From Sphaerisporangium sp040685555 (lineage in GTDB: Bacteria; Actinomycetota; Actinomycetes; Streptosporangiales; Streptosporangiaceae), in the NCBI RefSeq assembly GCF_040685555.1, contig NZ_JBFBIK010000001.1, forward strand, positions 184,137-248,136: a stretch of DNA of 64,000 nt, given 5' to 3'. The notes under the pieces are model-generated. The model searched no databases. It saw only the letters and a list, made by a program, of their open reading frames with translations, and was not told the origin of the DNA. Of the stretch, positions 8,051 through 16,353 are shown in pieces. Both the position numbers and the translations under genes were made by a program. Within the stretch, counting starts at the first letter, position 1, and each line of letters starts with the position of its first letter.

Positions 8051-10072
8051 ATGGACACTCCTCTTGACCTGGACGGCTCAGCCCGCCTCGACCCGGCTCA
8101 CCCCGATCCCTCACAGCCCGACCTGGCCCACGCCGACCTGGCCCACCTCGACCCGTCCCACCTGGACCCGTCCCACCTCGACCCGTCCCACCTCGACCTG
8201 GACAGCCTGGCTCGCCGCTACCGCGACGGGTCGGCCTGCCCGTCCGACGTCGCCGAGGAGGTGCTCGGGCGGATCGCCGCGCGCGGTGACGACCACGTGT
8301 GGATCACTCTGCGGCCCGCCGCCGACCTGCTCGCCGACGCCGCCGAGCTGGCCCGCCGCTGGCCCGACCCCGGCTCGCGCCCACCGCTGTACGGAGTGCC
8401 CTTCGCCGTCAAGGACAACGTGGACGTGGCCGGGCTGCCCACCACCGCGGCCTGCCCCGCGTACGCGTACATCCCGGAGCGGAGTGCGCCGCTGGTCGAC
8501 CGGCTGCTCGCGGCGGGCGCCCTGCTCGTCGGCAAGACCAACCTCGACCAGTTCGCCACCGGCCTGTCCGGCACGCGCAGCCCCTACGGCGCGTGCGAGT
8601 CGCCGCTGGTGCCGGGGCTGATCTCCGGCGGGTCCAGCTCCGGGTCGGCGGTGGCGGTGGCCGCCGGACTGGTCGCCTTCGCGATCGGCACGGACACAGC
8701 CGGATCGGGCCGGGTGCCCGCCGCGCTCACCGGCACCATCGGGATCAAGCCGAGCCGGGGGCTGGTCAGCACCCTCGGCCTGGTGCCCGCGTGCGCGTCA
8801 CTCGACTGCCCGAGCGTCTTCGCCCAGTCGGTCGCCGACGGGGCGGCCGTGCTGTCGGTCATCGCCGGGTACGAGCCCGCCGACCCCTGGTCGCGCCCGC
8901 TCCCCGTGCCCTCTCCTGAGCCGCCCGTCGTGGGTGCACTTCGCATCGGCGTTCCGCAGCGCCCGGAGTTCTTCGGCGACGACGCCGCCGCCGCCGGATT
9001 CGAGGAGGCGGTGGAACGGCTCTTGGCTCCGGGGCACCGGCTGGTCCCGGTCGATCTCGATCCGTTCCTCGCCGCGGGGCGGCTGCTGTACGAGGGGCCG
9101 TGGATCGCCGAACGGCTCGCCGCGGTCGGCGAGTTCGCGGCGCGGAACCCGGACGAATTGCACCCGGTCACCCGGAAGGTACTCAGCAACGGCACCGGAC
9201 TCAGCGCGGTGGACGCCTTCCAGGGGCTGTACCGGCTGCGGGCGCTGCGCGCCGAGACCAGGCAGGCCTGGGCGTCGATGGACGCGCTGGCCGTTCCCAC
9301 CGTGCCGACCACCTTCACCATCGCGGAGATGGCCGAAAGCCCGATCGACCGCAACACGGTCTTGGGCCACTACACGACGTTCACCAACCTGCTCGACCTA
9401 GCCGGCGTGTCCATACCCGCGGGCACCACCACGGCCGGCCGCCCTCATGGCATCACCCTCCTAGCCCCTGCCGGCTCCGACGAACTCCTGGCCGCCCTCG
9501 CCACGCCCTTCCACCCCCGAACGAGCATCCCCGCAGCCCAAGCCACACCCGGCGAATCCACAATCCACGCAAGATCCTGCGGACCCGCCTTGCAACAAGC
9601 ACCCCCCACCGCTCCCGAAGCGGCAACAAGCGTCAAAGCACCTCCTGCCCTTCCCTGCGGCGTTCCCGGCGCGCAGCCGGTACTGGCCGTCGTGGGCGCG
9701 CATCGTGCCGGGCAGCCGTTGCATGGGCAGCTCACCTCGCTGGGAGCGGTCGACCTGGGTACGGCCCAGACGGCCCCGCTCTACCGCCTCTACGCGCTGA
9801 ACGGGGGCGAACCGCCACGCCCCGGCCTGGTCCGCTCCGTGGACGGTGGCGTATCGGTCGAGGTGGAGCTGTACGCCTTGAGCCCATCGGCGCTGGGAAC
9901 CCTGCTGACCCAGATCATGCCGCCCCTCAGCCTTGGCTGGATCAGCCTCGCGGACGGGCGCCAGGTGCACGGCTTCCTCTGCGAGTCCTACGCCACCGAG
10001 GAAGCGTCCGACATCAGCAAGTACGGCAGCTGGCCGGACTACCTCCTCTCCCCCGATCGCGGCACCCGATAA
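8051..10072 (+). CDS. atzF: Allophanate hydrolase (amidase plus C-terminal allophanate hydrolase domain)
   Basis: 673 residues. The amidase-signature domain has the lysine of FAVKDNVDVAG, the cis-serine in GGSSSGSAVAVAAGL and the nucleophilic serine in GTDTAGSGRVPA. After a low-complexity Ala/Pro linker (near nt 9480-9660), the C-terminal domain (LAVVGAHRAGQPLHGQL, TAPLYRLYAL, GGVSVEVELY, HGFLCESY) matches the AtzF/DUR1 domain, which finishes conversion of allophanate to ammonia and CO2. ATG 8051 was chosen over GTG 8036 because GGGAAGG ends 4 bases before it. The N-terminus carries an unusual 5-residue repeat. Its neighbours form a biuret-type pathway; no urea carboxylase gene is present. 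Confidence 0.88.
   Translation: MDTPLDLDGSARLDPAHPDPSQPDLAHADLAHLDPSHLDPSHLDPSHLDLDSLARRYRDGSACPSDVAEEVLGRIAARGDDHVWITLRPAADLLADAAELARRWPDPGSRPPLYGVPFAVKDNVDVAGLPTTAACPAYAYIPERSAPLVDRLLAAGALLVGKTNLDQFATGLSGTRSPYGACESPLVPGLISGGSSSGSAVAVAAGLVAFAIGTDTAGSGRVPAALTGTIGIKPSRGLVSTLGLVPACASLDCPSVFAQSVADGAAVLSVIAGYEPADPWSRPLPVPSPEPPVVGALRIGVPQRPEFFGDDAAAAGFEEAVERLLAPGHRLVPVDLDPFLAAGRLLYEGPWIAERLAAVGEFAARNPDELHPVTRKVLSNGTGLSAVDAFQGLYRLRALRAETRQAWASMDALAVPTVPTTFTIAEMAESPIDRNTVLGHYTTFTNLLDLAGVSIPAGTTTAGRPHGITLLAPAGSDELLAALATPFHPRTSIPAAQATPGESTIHARSCGPALQQAPPTAPEAATSVKAPPALPCGVPGAQPVLAVVGAHRAGQPLHGQLTSLGAVDLGTAQTAPLYRLYALNGGEPPRPGLVRSVDGGVSVEVELYALSPSALGTLLTQIMPPLSLGWISLADGRQVHGFLCESYATEEASDISKYGSWPDYLLSPDRGTR
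8120..8209 (+). repeat. 15-bp tandem repeat in the allophanate hydrolase N-terminus
   Basis: Six head-to-tail 15-bp units, at 8120, 8135, 8150, 8165, 8180 and 8195, encode DLAHA, DLAHL, DPSHL three times, and DLDSL. The middle three are nearly identical (GACCCGTCCCACCTS), which suggests recent slippage. The repeat precedes the amidase core, so copy number should vary harmlessly. Confidence 0.85.
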
Positions 10073-10127
10073 CCGAGGCACGGATACGCCCCTGAACGAA
10101 CTGAACCCATGGCTACGGCCTCGCCCG

Positions 10128-10166
10128 CACCCTGGCACCAAGAAAACTCACCCTGGCACCAAGAAA
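10128..10166 (+). repeat. Two-copy 18-bp direct repeat
   Basis: CACCCTGGCACCAAGAAA occurs at 10128-10145 and again at 10149-10166, separated by ACT, in the short gap between the allophanate hydrolase and the convergent DUF222-HNH gene. A second two-copy repeat (CGGAGACCCGGGCCGTGA) lies near 10255-10290. Nothing else was found in this 222-bp gap. Confidence 0.7.
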
Positions 10167-10294
10167 TACGCGCACCGGGATATCAACCGGGAACCCCGCT
10201 GATGCGGTCGACGATTGGCGCTTGGTGCTGAGTACCGGGAGCGGTCGGCCCTGGCGGAGACCCGGGCCGTGACGGAGACCCGGGCCGTGACGGG

Positions 10295-12502
10295 TCATCC
10301 AGTGTCGTAGGTGTCGTAGGTGTCGGGGTGCACCACGTGCGTGCGCCCTGATGGAGTTATCCACGCCAGGAGGCCCGGCTGGGGCTGGATGAGAGCCCAG
10401 CCGTCGAGCTGCTTGAGCCGGTGATGTCGCCGGCAGAGCGGGGCCAGATTGCATGGGCAGGTGGCACCGCCCTGGTCGTGGGCCAGGGTGTGGTCAAGAT
10501 CGCATCGGGAGGCCGGTCTTCGGCAACGAGGGAACCTGCACGTGCGATCTCGCGCGTTGACGAGTTTTCGCAGCACCGTGCCGGGCCGATAGCGCGTCTC
10601 ACCGTGGTGGACGGCCTCGCCGTTGTCGTTGGTGACGGTCCAGCAGACCTTCACACCGGTGTGGATGCTGTCATCGGCGATCTGCCGGGCGATGTCCGCC
10701 ACCAGTGATCCATACCGGCCCAGCTCTCCGGGCTTCTCGGCCAGCCCTAGCAGGGTGTCCAGCCCGACCACCAGGTGCGGACCGCCCAACTGGCGCGCGG
10801 CAGCCTCCAACAACCCTTGAGGCGTGGGTACGCTACCCCACCCGCTGGGCGGGGGCCAGGCCTCGGACAAAGATCCAGGTTCAGGTCCGGCTTCAGGTCG
10901 AGGTTCGGGTCGAGGTTCGGGTTCGGGTCCGGGTCCGGAGTAGCGCCCGTCCCTCGTTTCGGGCCAGGGTCTGCCTTCGCCCCCATCCCCGTGGCCACCT
11001 CCACTCCCGGACCAGCCTTGATCTCCGGTGGCACCCGAGCGTGCGTTCCCGCTCTTGGACCAGCGTTCGCCTTCGGCCCCACCCCAGCGTTCGCCTTCGG
11101 CCCCGGACCAGCCTCCCCCTCCGGTTCCGGACCAGCGTTCGCCTTCGGTTCCGGACCAGCGTTCGCCTTCGGTTCCGGACCAGCGTCCCCCTCCGGTTCC
11201 AGACCAGCGTTCGCCTTCGGTTCCGGAGCAGGGTTTGACTTCGGCCCCGGCGCCGGGGGGTGGGCCTGCGGGGGCCTGCCTGGGGAGGGGCATGGCTGGC
11301 GGGGTTTGCTTGCTCCCCCGGTCCTGTCGATCAAGCTCGTTGACGATGTGGTGCTCGTCGGGGGCGGGGATGTCGGCGTCGTCGGCGGGCGGAGCCTGGA
11401 CAGGGATGCCGTCCTCGTCCAGCGGGCCGGCGAAGACGACCGCCTGGCTGCTGGCCCCGCTGTCCGGGCCGTTTCCCACGCCGCTGCCTGGGTCGTTCCT
11501 CACGCCGCTGCCTGGCCCGTTTCCTACCCCGCTGCCTCGCCCGTTGCCGCTCTGGACATGGTCATGGCTGGCTAGGGCGGCTGAGTTGGGGACCTCGGAC
11601 GAACCTGGCGTGAGCAGGCCGAGTTGCAGGGCCAGGAAGACGTCGCTCCGCAACTGGTCGGTCGTGCGGGAGTCGCCCGCTCGTTTTGCCGCACGCGCGA
11701 TCGCGTCCACGCGGTCATAGGCGGCGGTCGCGGGCCCGGCCGGGAGACTGAGCCCGAAGATCTCGGCGGTGCCCTGACCGTCGTTGCGGAACTCCACCCG
11801 CCGGGACCGCTCGGAGGCCTTACGCCGAGCGGCGGCCTCCTCGGCCGCGACCCTTTCGACCGTGGCGGCCACGAGCTTGCGCAACTGGGCGGTGGTCAAC
11901 ATGGGCGCACGTTCGAGAATGGCGTCCTCCACCCGGCCGCAGGCGGCCTCAGACAGCCCCTTGACGCCTTCTGTGATCACCCGTACTCGCGGCTCGTCAA
12001 GCGCTCCGGCGAGCAGGGATGCCATCGTGCCGGGAAGCCGGTCTCGCAGTGTCGCGGCCGTTTCGACCAGAGCCGAGGCCGACCAGTCGGTAAGGATCAG
12101 CCCCAAGCTCAGCTCCGCCTCCAACCACTCGCGCCACGACTGGCCATAACGGCCGTCGGTGACGAACCGATCGGCAAGCAGATTGACCATAGCCAGCTCG
12201 CGCGCCTTGACCCATGACGCCAGCCGACGCCAGGCGGCCACCGCGTCGATCAACTCGTCACGGGGCAGCGCACCGGCATCAAGCGCCTCCAGCGCGTTCG
12301 CCAGCTCGGCACCGGACAGGTCCGCGAACAGGGCCTCCGGCGCGACCGGCACCCCCCGTGCCGACGCCTTGTCACCGGCGCGGACGGCACCCTGCGGGAT
12401 CGCGCACTGGTTTGACCCGCTGGGCACGTTTTCTCCTGTCGCCTTTGGCGTATCGGCCAAGAGCGCCGACACGAGGGAAATCTGCCCGGCTTCCGTCGTC
12501 AT
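10295..12502 (-). CDS. DUF222 and HNH endonuclease domain protein (13E12-type) with repeat-rich linkers
   Basis: 735 residues. A DUF222 helical region in the N-terminal half precedes a C-terminal HNH domain (RTCRFPRCRRPASRCDLDHTL, then PLCRRHHRLKQ) with paired cysteines and the His-Asn-His core. These multicopy actinobacterial proteins are presumed nucleases of unknown role. ATG 12502 was chosen because GGGGAGGTG lies 8 bases upstream. Between the domains are three low-complexity blocks: Gly-Ser-Asn repeats (nt about 11460-11550), an eight-residue ERWSGTEG repeat (11059-11226) and Pro-Glu-Arg repeats (about 10876-10940). Such linkers are longer than I expect for the family. It is convergent with the allophanate hydrolase. 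Confidence 0.85.
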   Translation of the reverse strand: MTTEAGQISLVSALLADTPKATGENVPSGSNQCAIPQGAVRAGDKASARGVPVAPEALFADLSGAELANALEALDAGALPRDELIDAVAAWRRLASWVKARELAMVNLLADRFVTDGRYGQSWREWLEAELSLGLILTDWSASALVETAATLRDRLPGTMASLLAGALDEPRVRVITEGVKGLSEAACGRVEDAILERAPMLTTAQLRKLVAATVERVAAEEAAARRKASERSRRVEFRNDGQGTAEIFGLSLPAGPATAAYDRVDAIARAAKRAGDSRTTDQLRSDVFLALQLGLLTPGSSEVPNSAALASHDHVQSGNGRGSGVGNGPGSGVRNDPGSGVGNGPDSGASSQAVVFAGPLDEDGIPVQAPPADDADIPAPDEHHIVNELDRQDRGSKQTPPAMPLPRQAPAGPPPGAGAEVKPCSGTEGERWSGTGGGRWSGTEGERWSGTEGERWSGTGGGGWSGAEGERWGGAEGERWSKSGNARSGATGDQGWSGSGGGHGDGGEGRPWPETRDGRYSGPGPEPEPRPEPRPEAGPEPGSLSEAWPPPSGWGSVPTPQGLLEAAARQLGGPHLVVGLDTLLGLAEKPGELGRYGSLVADIARQIADDSIHTGVKVCWTVTNDNGEAVHHGETRYRPGTVLRKLVNARDRTCRFPRCRRPASRCDLDHTLAHDQGGATCPCNLAPLCRRHHRLKQLDGWALIQPQPGLLAWITPSGRTHVVHPDTYDTYDTG
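11059..11226 (-). repeat. 24-bp tandem repeat, seven units, in the HNH gene
   Basis: Units begin at 11059, 11083, 11107, 11131, 11155, 11179 and 11203, and on the + strand follow ACCAGCGTTCGCCTTCGG plus TTCCGG or variants. The period of 24 keeps the frame and encodes the octapeptide SGTEGERW. Unit sequences vary at a few sites, with the pair at 11131 and 11155 identical. Confidence 0.85.
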
Positions 12503-12873
12503 CGCCAGGCACCTCCCCATTTCATCGGAAAACAAGAACCGCCACCAACCTATCGCCCCCCACCGACAATTCCCGGCCCCACCCCATTGCACGATCATTA
12601 GCCAGGGTGAAATCCAGAGATCCGGTGGTTTGCCCCGATGTAGAAAACTCCAGAATTATCGCAACCAATGGAGTTTGCACCGGATTTGCGCCTCCATAGC
12701 TACGAACACCAGGCGGCCCTAGGCCATCGCAGTGCGCACGCTGATTGATGATCCGGCGAGCACATCGACGCTGAATCGGCCATGTGTTTTGAGCTGGTGG
12801 CGAGCGTAACGCCAGGCTTCGTGCCCTTCCGATGCCATGATGCCGGCCGCGCCATTCAGCCGGCCTCCTGTGA
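12503..12873. other. Intergenic stretch without a recognised gene
   Basis: This 371-bp stretch separates the HNH gene from the DUF418 remnant. It is less GC-rich near 12520-12680, as expected for promoter DNA of the HNH gene. A 39-codon minus-strand frame (12719-12838, beginning MASEGHEAWRYARHQL) has reasonable codon use but no family was recognised; it could be debris from a lost gene. Confidence 0.4.
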
Positions 12874-13115
12874 TCAGGTCCAGTTGGTGAGGCGGCGCAG
12901 GCCGTACTCCACAGGTCCATAACGGTGAGTCCGCAGCCACCACGCGCTGAGCCACAGCAGGGCCGTATAGATCAGGAGGGCGACGCCCATCACGGCGATC
13001 GGCGACAGCCGGCCCGCCGGCGCCAGGCCGTACCCGGTGAAGACCAGACACGTGAGCACCGACTGCCCGATGTAGTTGGAGGCGGCCACCCGGCCCGCCG
13101 GGGCCAGCACATGAC
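12874..13115 (-). pseudogene. DUF418 membrane protein, C-terminal remnant
   Basis: About 79 codons (AGRVAASNYIGQSVLTCLVF, then GYGLAPAGRLSP, then WWLRTHRYGPVEYGLRRL) match the last two membrane segments and tail of DUF418 proteins, which normally are about 350-400 residues. No N-terminal part is present: upstream in this frame is antisense-shadow sequence of the alpha/beta hydrolase, whose stop is at 13128. It is therefore a decayed or recombined fragment. The frame is open, but no start codon with a Shine-Dalgarno was seen. Confidence 0.65.
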
Positions 13116-13127
13116 GCGGTCTACGGG

Positions 13128-14432
13128 TCAGTGTCCGGAGCCGTCGAACGCGGACTTTTGAGTCAGCCAGTCGGCGACGTCGGTGACGACCTCCGGGTCC
13201 ATGTGCTGCACCGGCTCGTACTCCGCCGGCGTCGACGGGCCGGTGCCGGGGAAGAACAGGTGGTTGTCGGCGTCGTACACGCGGATCGTGACGTCCGGGC
13301 GGTGGGCGAGGCCGGCCTTCCAGCCGGCCAGGTCGTCGGCGACGGTCACCTGGTAGTCGCGGCCGCCCTGGAGGATGAGCATCGGCCTGTCCAGCGTCGC
13401 GGCGACCGCGACGGGGTCGTAGTCGCGCAGGTCCAGCCAGTAGGGGGCGGGCACGCCGAACGGCAGCTCGCCGGCCGGTGTCGACGGGGAGAGGCCAGGG
13501 CTGTCGACCATCCTCGCCTGCGCGGTCATCGCCTCGACGGCGGGCTGCGCCGCGGCGGCCGTGCCGGGGTCCAGCGACGCGAGGTAGCGAACCTGCCGGA
13601 CGGTGGCCCAGTGCAGCGGCTGGGTGCCGCCGGCCAGGATGACCAGCCCGGCGACGGTCGGCTCGCCGGCCGCCACCCGCGGGGCGACGGTGCCGCCCAG
13701 GCTGTGGCCGAGCACGAAGACCCGCGCGGGGTCCACCGCCGACCGGCGCCGGAGCAGCTCGACGGCCGCGACCGCATGGTGGACGTACTCGTCTTCGAGC
13801 GTGAAGCCGGGATTCTCGGCGACCACACCGCGGTGGACGTACGTGACCTTGTCGAAGCGCAGCACGGCGATGCCCCGGCCGGCGAGCCCCCACGCGAGGT
13901 CCTTGAACGGCTTGTTCCGCCCGATCGTCTCGTCGCGGTCTCCCGGCCCCGAACCGGCGAGCAGCACCACGGCGGGGTACGGTCCCGGCCGGCGTGGCAG
14001 GGTGAGGGTGCCCGGCACCGCGAGCGGTCCGGAGCCGACCGTCACGTCCTGCTCGTCGAAGGTCTCTGGGGCGGCGTACGCCGGTGGCACCCACGGCTGG
14101 ACAGGCTTGGCGGCACTGGCGGGCGCGAGCTGGAGCCCGGTCAGCCGGCCGGCGTCGTCGACCGAGACGATCACCGTCAGCTCGCCCTGCTCGAACGTCA
14201 CGGGGATCTTGACCACGACCGTCCCCGCCCCGGCCGGCTCGCTCACCGGCGTGCCGACGCAGGAGATCGGGCCCTGCCGGCCGATCTCGGCCGTCCAGGC
14301 GAGCTGGAGCGCCTCGGCCGACACGAGCGCCTGTAGCTGGGGCGCGAACATGTCGCGGATCTCCGCGAAGCGTCCCGCCCGCGCCATTTCGAGGACTGCC
14401 ATCCCTGTGGGCGTCGGCTCTGTCGACATCAT
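13128..14432 (-). CDS. Alpha/beta hydrolase with N-terminal DUF3887-like domain
   Basis: 434 residues with no evident signal peptide. Residues about 5-110 resemble the DUF3887 domain found ahead of secreted or cytosolic esterase-like hydrolases. The hydrolase core has the oxyanion region LLAGSGPGDRDETIG, the nucleophile elbow GHSLGG, an acid in LQGGRDYQV and the histidine in DNHLFF. Its substrate is unknown; family members include peptidase S9-like and esterase-like enzymes. ATG 14432 has GAGGA 5 bases upstream; ATG 14429 directly follows. A 47-codon minus-strand frame ends 13 bases upstream. Its 3' end abuts the DUF418 fragment, suggesting past rearrangement. Confidence 0.82.
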   Translation of the reverse strand: MMSTEPTPTGMAVLEMARAGRFAEIRDMFAPQLQALVSAEALQLAWTAEIGRQGPISCVGTPVSEPAGAGTVVVKIPVTFEQGELTVIVSVDDAGRLTGLQLAPASAAKPVQPWVPPAYAAPETFDEQDVTVGSGPLAVPGTLTLPRRPGPYPAVVLLAGSGPGDRDETIGRNKPFKDLAWGLAGRGIAVLRFDKVTYVHRGVVAENPGFTLEDEYVHHAVAAVELLRRRSAVDPARVFVLGHSLGGTVAPRVAAGEPTVAGLVILAGGTQPLHWATVRQVRYLASLDPGTAAAAQPAVEAMTAQARMVDSPGLSPSTPAGELPFGVPAPYWLDLRDYDPVAVAATLDRPMLILQGGRDYQVTVADDLAGWKAGLAHRPDVTIRVYDADNHLFFPGTGPSTPAEYEPVQHMDPEVVTDVADWLTQKSAFDGSGH

Positions 14433-14445
14433 GTGTTCCTCATGA

Positions 14446-14588
14446 TCAGGCCTTGCGAGAGCCCGCCTCGGCGATGCCGTGGCCGACCACGTCACGCACG
14501 ACGAACTGGATGCGACAGCAGGTCAAAGTCGCCATGGCATGACCGCTCTCAATGATGTCAGCGTTCGCCACGGTGAGAGTATCAGTCA
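14446..14588 (-). CDS. Possible small ORF upstream of the hydrolase
   Basis: 47 codons, starting ATG 14588 (MTDTLTVANADIIESGHAM) and ending 13 bases before the hydrolase start, in an operon-like arrangement. No Shine-Dalgarno is visible, and the AT-rich TTTTAT at its start could instead be a promoter element. It might be a leader peptide, a gene remnant or noncoding. No family was recognised. Confidence 0.25.
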
Positions 14589-14672
14589 TAAAACGGGGGG
14601 CGCGATGAGTCAGCTGATCCCGCTCAAAGCGCTCACGCCGCTCCTCGCCTTCTGGGCAGTGACCAGCCGGGG

Positions 14673-15485
14673 TCAGCGCATGAGGCTGTGGCAGGCGATC
14701 GCCGCCGCCGCGACCACGTTGAGGGAGTCGACGCCGAGGCCCATGGCCGCCGGGCTCATGGCGATGCACACGGCGTGATCGGCCTCGTGGAGCCACCGCG
14801 AGGACAGCCCGTCGCCCTCGGACCCGAGCATGAGCGCCACCCGCTCCCCCATGGAGACCTTCTCGATAGGTACGGCCGACTGGTCGGGCGTCAGGGCGAG
14901 GGCCTGGAAGCCGAGGGCCCGCAGCTCGGCCAGCCCGTCGTACCAGTTGGTCATGCGCGCGTACGGCACCGCGAACACCGCGCCCATCGAGACCTTGACC
15001 GACCTCCTGTACAGGGGATCGGCGCACCGAGGCGAGAGGATCAGGGCTTCGACGCCCAGAGCCGCAGCGCACCTGAAGATCGCCCCGACGTTGCCGTGGT
15101 CCACCAGGTCCTCAAGGACGAGGATCCGGCGCGGCGGACCCTGCTCCAGCAGGGTCTTCACCGATGGAAGCTCCAGCCGCGCCATGGAGGCCAGGGCGCC
15201 GCGGTGGACGGCGAAGCCGGCGACGCCCTCCATCACCTCGTCCGAGACCAGGTAGACGCGCGCGTCGCCCAGCACGTCCGAAAGGCCGGGGAGCCAGCGG
15301 CGTGTCGTCAGCACCGACCTGACGGGGTACCCGGTCGCGACGGCCCGCCGGATGACCTTCTCGCCCTCCGCCACGAAGAGACCCCGCTCGGCCTCCAGGC
15401 TCTTGCGCAACTCGACGTCGCGCAGCCGTACGTAGTCGGCCAGCCGGGGGTCGGCGGCGTCGGAAAGGGGGATGAGCTCAGGCAC
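14673..15485 (-). CDS. TrmH/SpoU-family RNA 2'-O-methyltransferase
   Basis: 270 residues. It transfers methyl from S-adenosylmethionine to a ribose 2'-OH in rRNA or tRNA; the target cannot be told from sequence. SpoU motifs are LVLEDLVDHGNVGAIFRCAAALG (motif 1, N and R present), ALMLGSEGDGLS (motif 2) and a late SLNVVAAAAIACH (motif 3), which form the knotted SAM site. The N-terminal 100 residues match the substrate-binding domain (LFVAEGEKVIRRA). The start GTG 15485 overlaps the stop of the DUF4184 gene by 8 bp, implying translational coupling. Confidence 0.88.
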   Translation of the reverse strand: MPELIPLSDAADPRLADYVRLRDVELRKSLEAERGLFVAEGEKVIRRAVATGYPVRSVLTTRRWLPGLSDVLGDARVYLVSDEVMEGVAGFAVHRGALASMARLELPSVKTLLEQGPPRRILVLEDLVDHGNVGAIFRCAAALGVEALILSPRCADPLYRRSVKVSMGAVFAVPYARMTNWYDGLAELRALGFQALALTPDQSAVPIEKVSMGERVALMLGSEGDGLSSRWLHEADHAVCIAMSPAAMGLGVDSLNVVAAAAIACHSLMR

Positions 15486-16251
15486 GAGACAAGCGTATGA
15501 CCCGTCTGAGCTGCCAGAGCAGCGCGTACACGGTGAGCACCGCGCAGAACCCCACCACCAGGCCGACTCCGGTCTTGGTGACGATCCCCGCCCAGCCGAA
15601 GACGGGGTTGGGCGGGTCGACGAGGCTCCACACCCCGGCGGTACAGCACGCTCCGGCGAACGTGCAGGCCAGCACGCCCCAGCGCACCGCGCCCGGGAGC
15701 GCGAGCCGGTCGGGCAGCGGCCCGCTCGCGCGGGGGCGCAGCGCGCGGAGCAGCCACCAGCCGACCAGCGCCAGGCCCACCACCGAGGAGCCGTACTGCA
15801 TGAGCCGGTAGCCGTTCACCCATCCGGCCACGGGCGCGGTCAGCCAGCTCCAGCCCCAGAACCGCGCGCCCCAGTCGTGGGTGAAGGAGTCCCAGAAGAC
15901 GTGGGTGGCCGCGCCCACGGCGGCGCCGAGCGCGATGGCGGGGAATCTGCGCCAGCCGGGGCCGGGCAGGGCGGCGATCCGCGCCGCGAGCGGCTGGGGC
16001 AGCAGCGCGGTCAGCGGGTCGCGGAAGACGAACTGCACGAGCGCCAGCAGCACGAACACCGCCACGACGTCGTCGGTGACCACTCCGATGGGCGAGTGCC
16101 ACCGGGTGTAGGCGTCGAGGTAGGGCAGGAACATCGGCAGGTCAGGCACCATGGCGCCCACGCCGAGCGCCCAGGGATCGAGCACCCTGCGCACCCGTGC
16201 CCGGGAAATGAGCGGGATCACCGCCGCGACGTGGCTCGGCGTGAACGGCAC
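15478..16251 (-). CDS. DUF4184-family membrane protein
   Basis: 257 residues, about six or seven hydrophobic segments. The N-terminus MPFTPSHVAAVIPL and histidine-containing segments (THVFWDSFTHD) are typical of DUF4184, a family of unknown function whose conserved histidines and aspartates recall membrane-bound metal-dependent hydrolases. It is the first gene of a two-gene unit with the SpoU methyltransferase. Divergent from the CDF-like transporter at 16354. Confidence 0.85.
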   Translation of the reverse strand: MPFTPSHVAAVIPLISRARVRRVLDPWALGVGAMVPDLPMFLPYLDAYTRWHSPIGVVTDDVVAVFVLLALVQFVFRDPLTALLPQPLAARIAALPGPGWRRFPAIALGAAVGAATHVFWDSFTHDWGARFWGWSWLTAPVAGWVNGYRLMQYGSSVVGLALVGWWLLRALRPRASGPLPDRLALPGAVRWGVLACTFAGACCTAGVWSLVDPPNPVFGWAGIVTKTGVGLVVGFCAVLTVYALLWQLRRVIRLSRA

Positions 16252-16353
16252 GGACTCTCCTTGCTAAGGGCCCGCGCCGCCCGTCCACAGCTTTACGCGG
16301 ACGGGGATGTGACGCTATCGGTAACGGGTAGGCTACTCACCGCTGTCAGGGCC

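Noticed and set aside
11059..11226. CRISPR array
   Set aside because: The 24-bp units are directly adjacent without spacers and preserve a reading frame, so this is a coding tandem repeat.
15472..16353. N-terminal extension of the transporter frame
   Set aside because: The first 294 codons are antisense shadow of the DUF4184 gene; a start at 16354 is far more likely.
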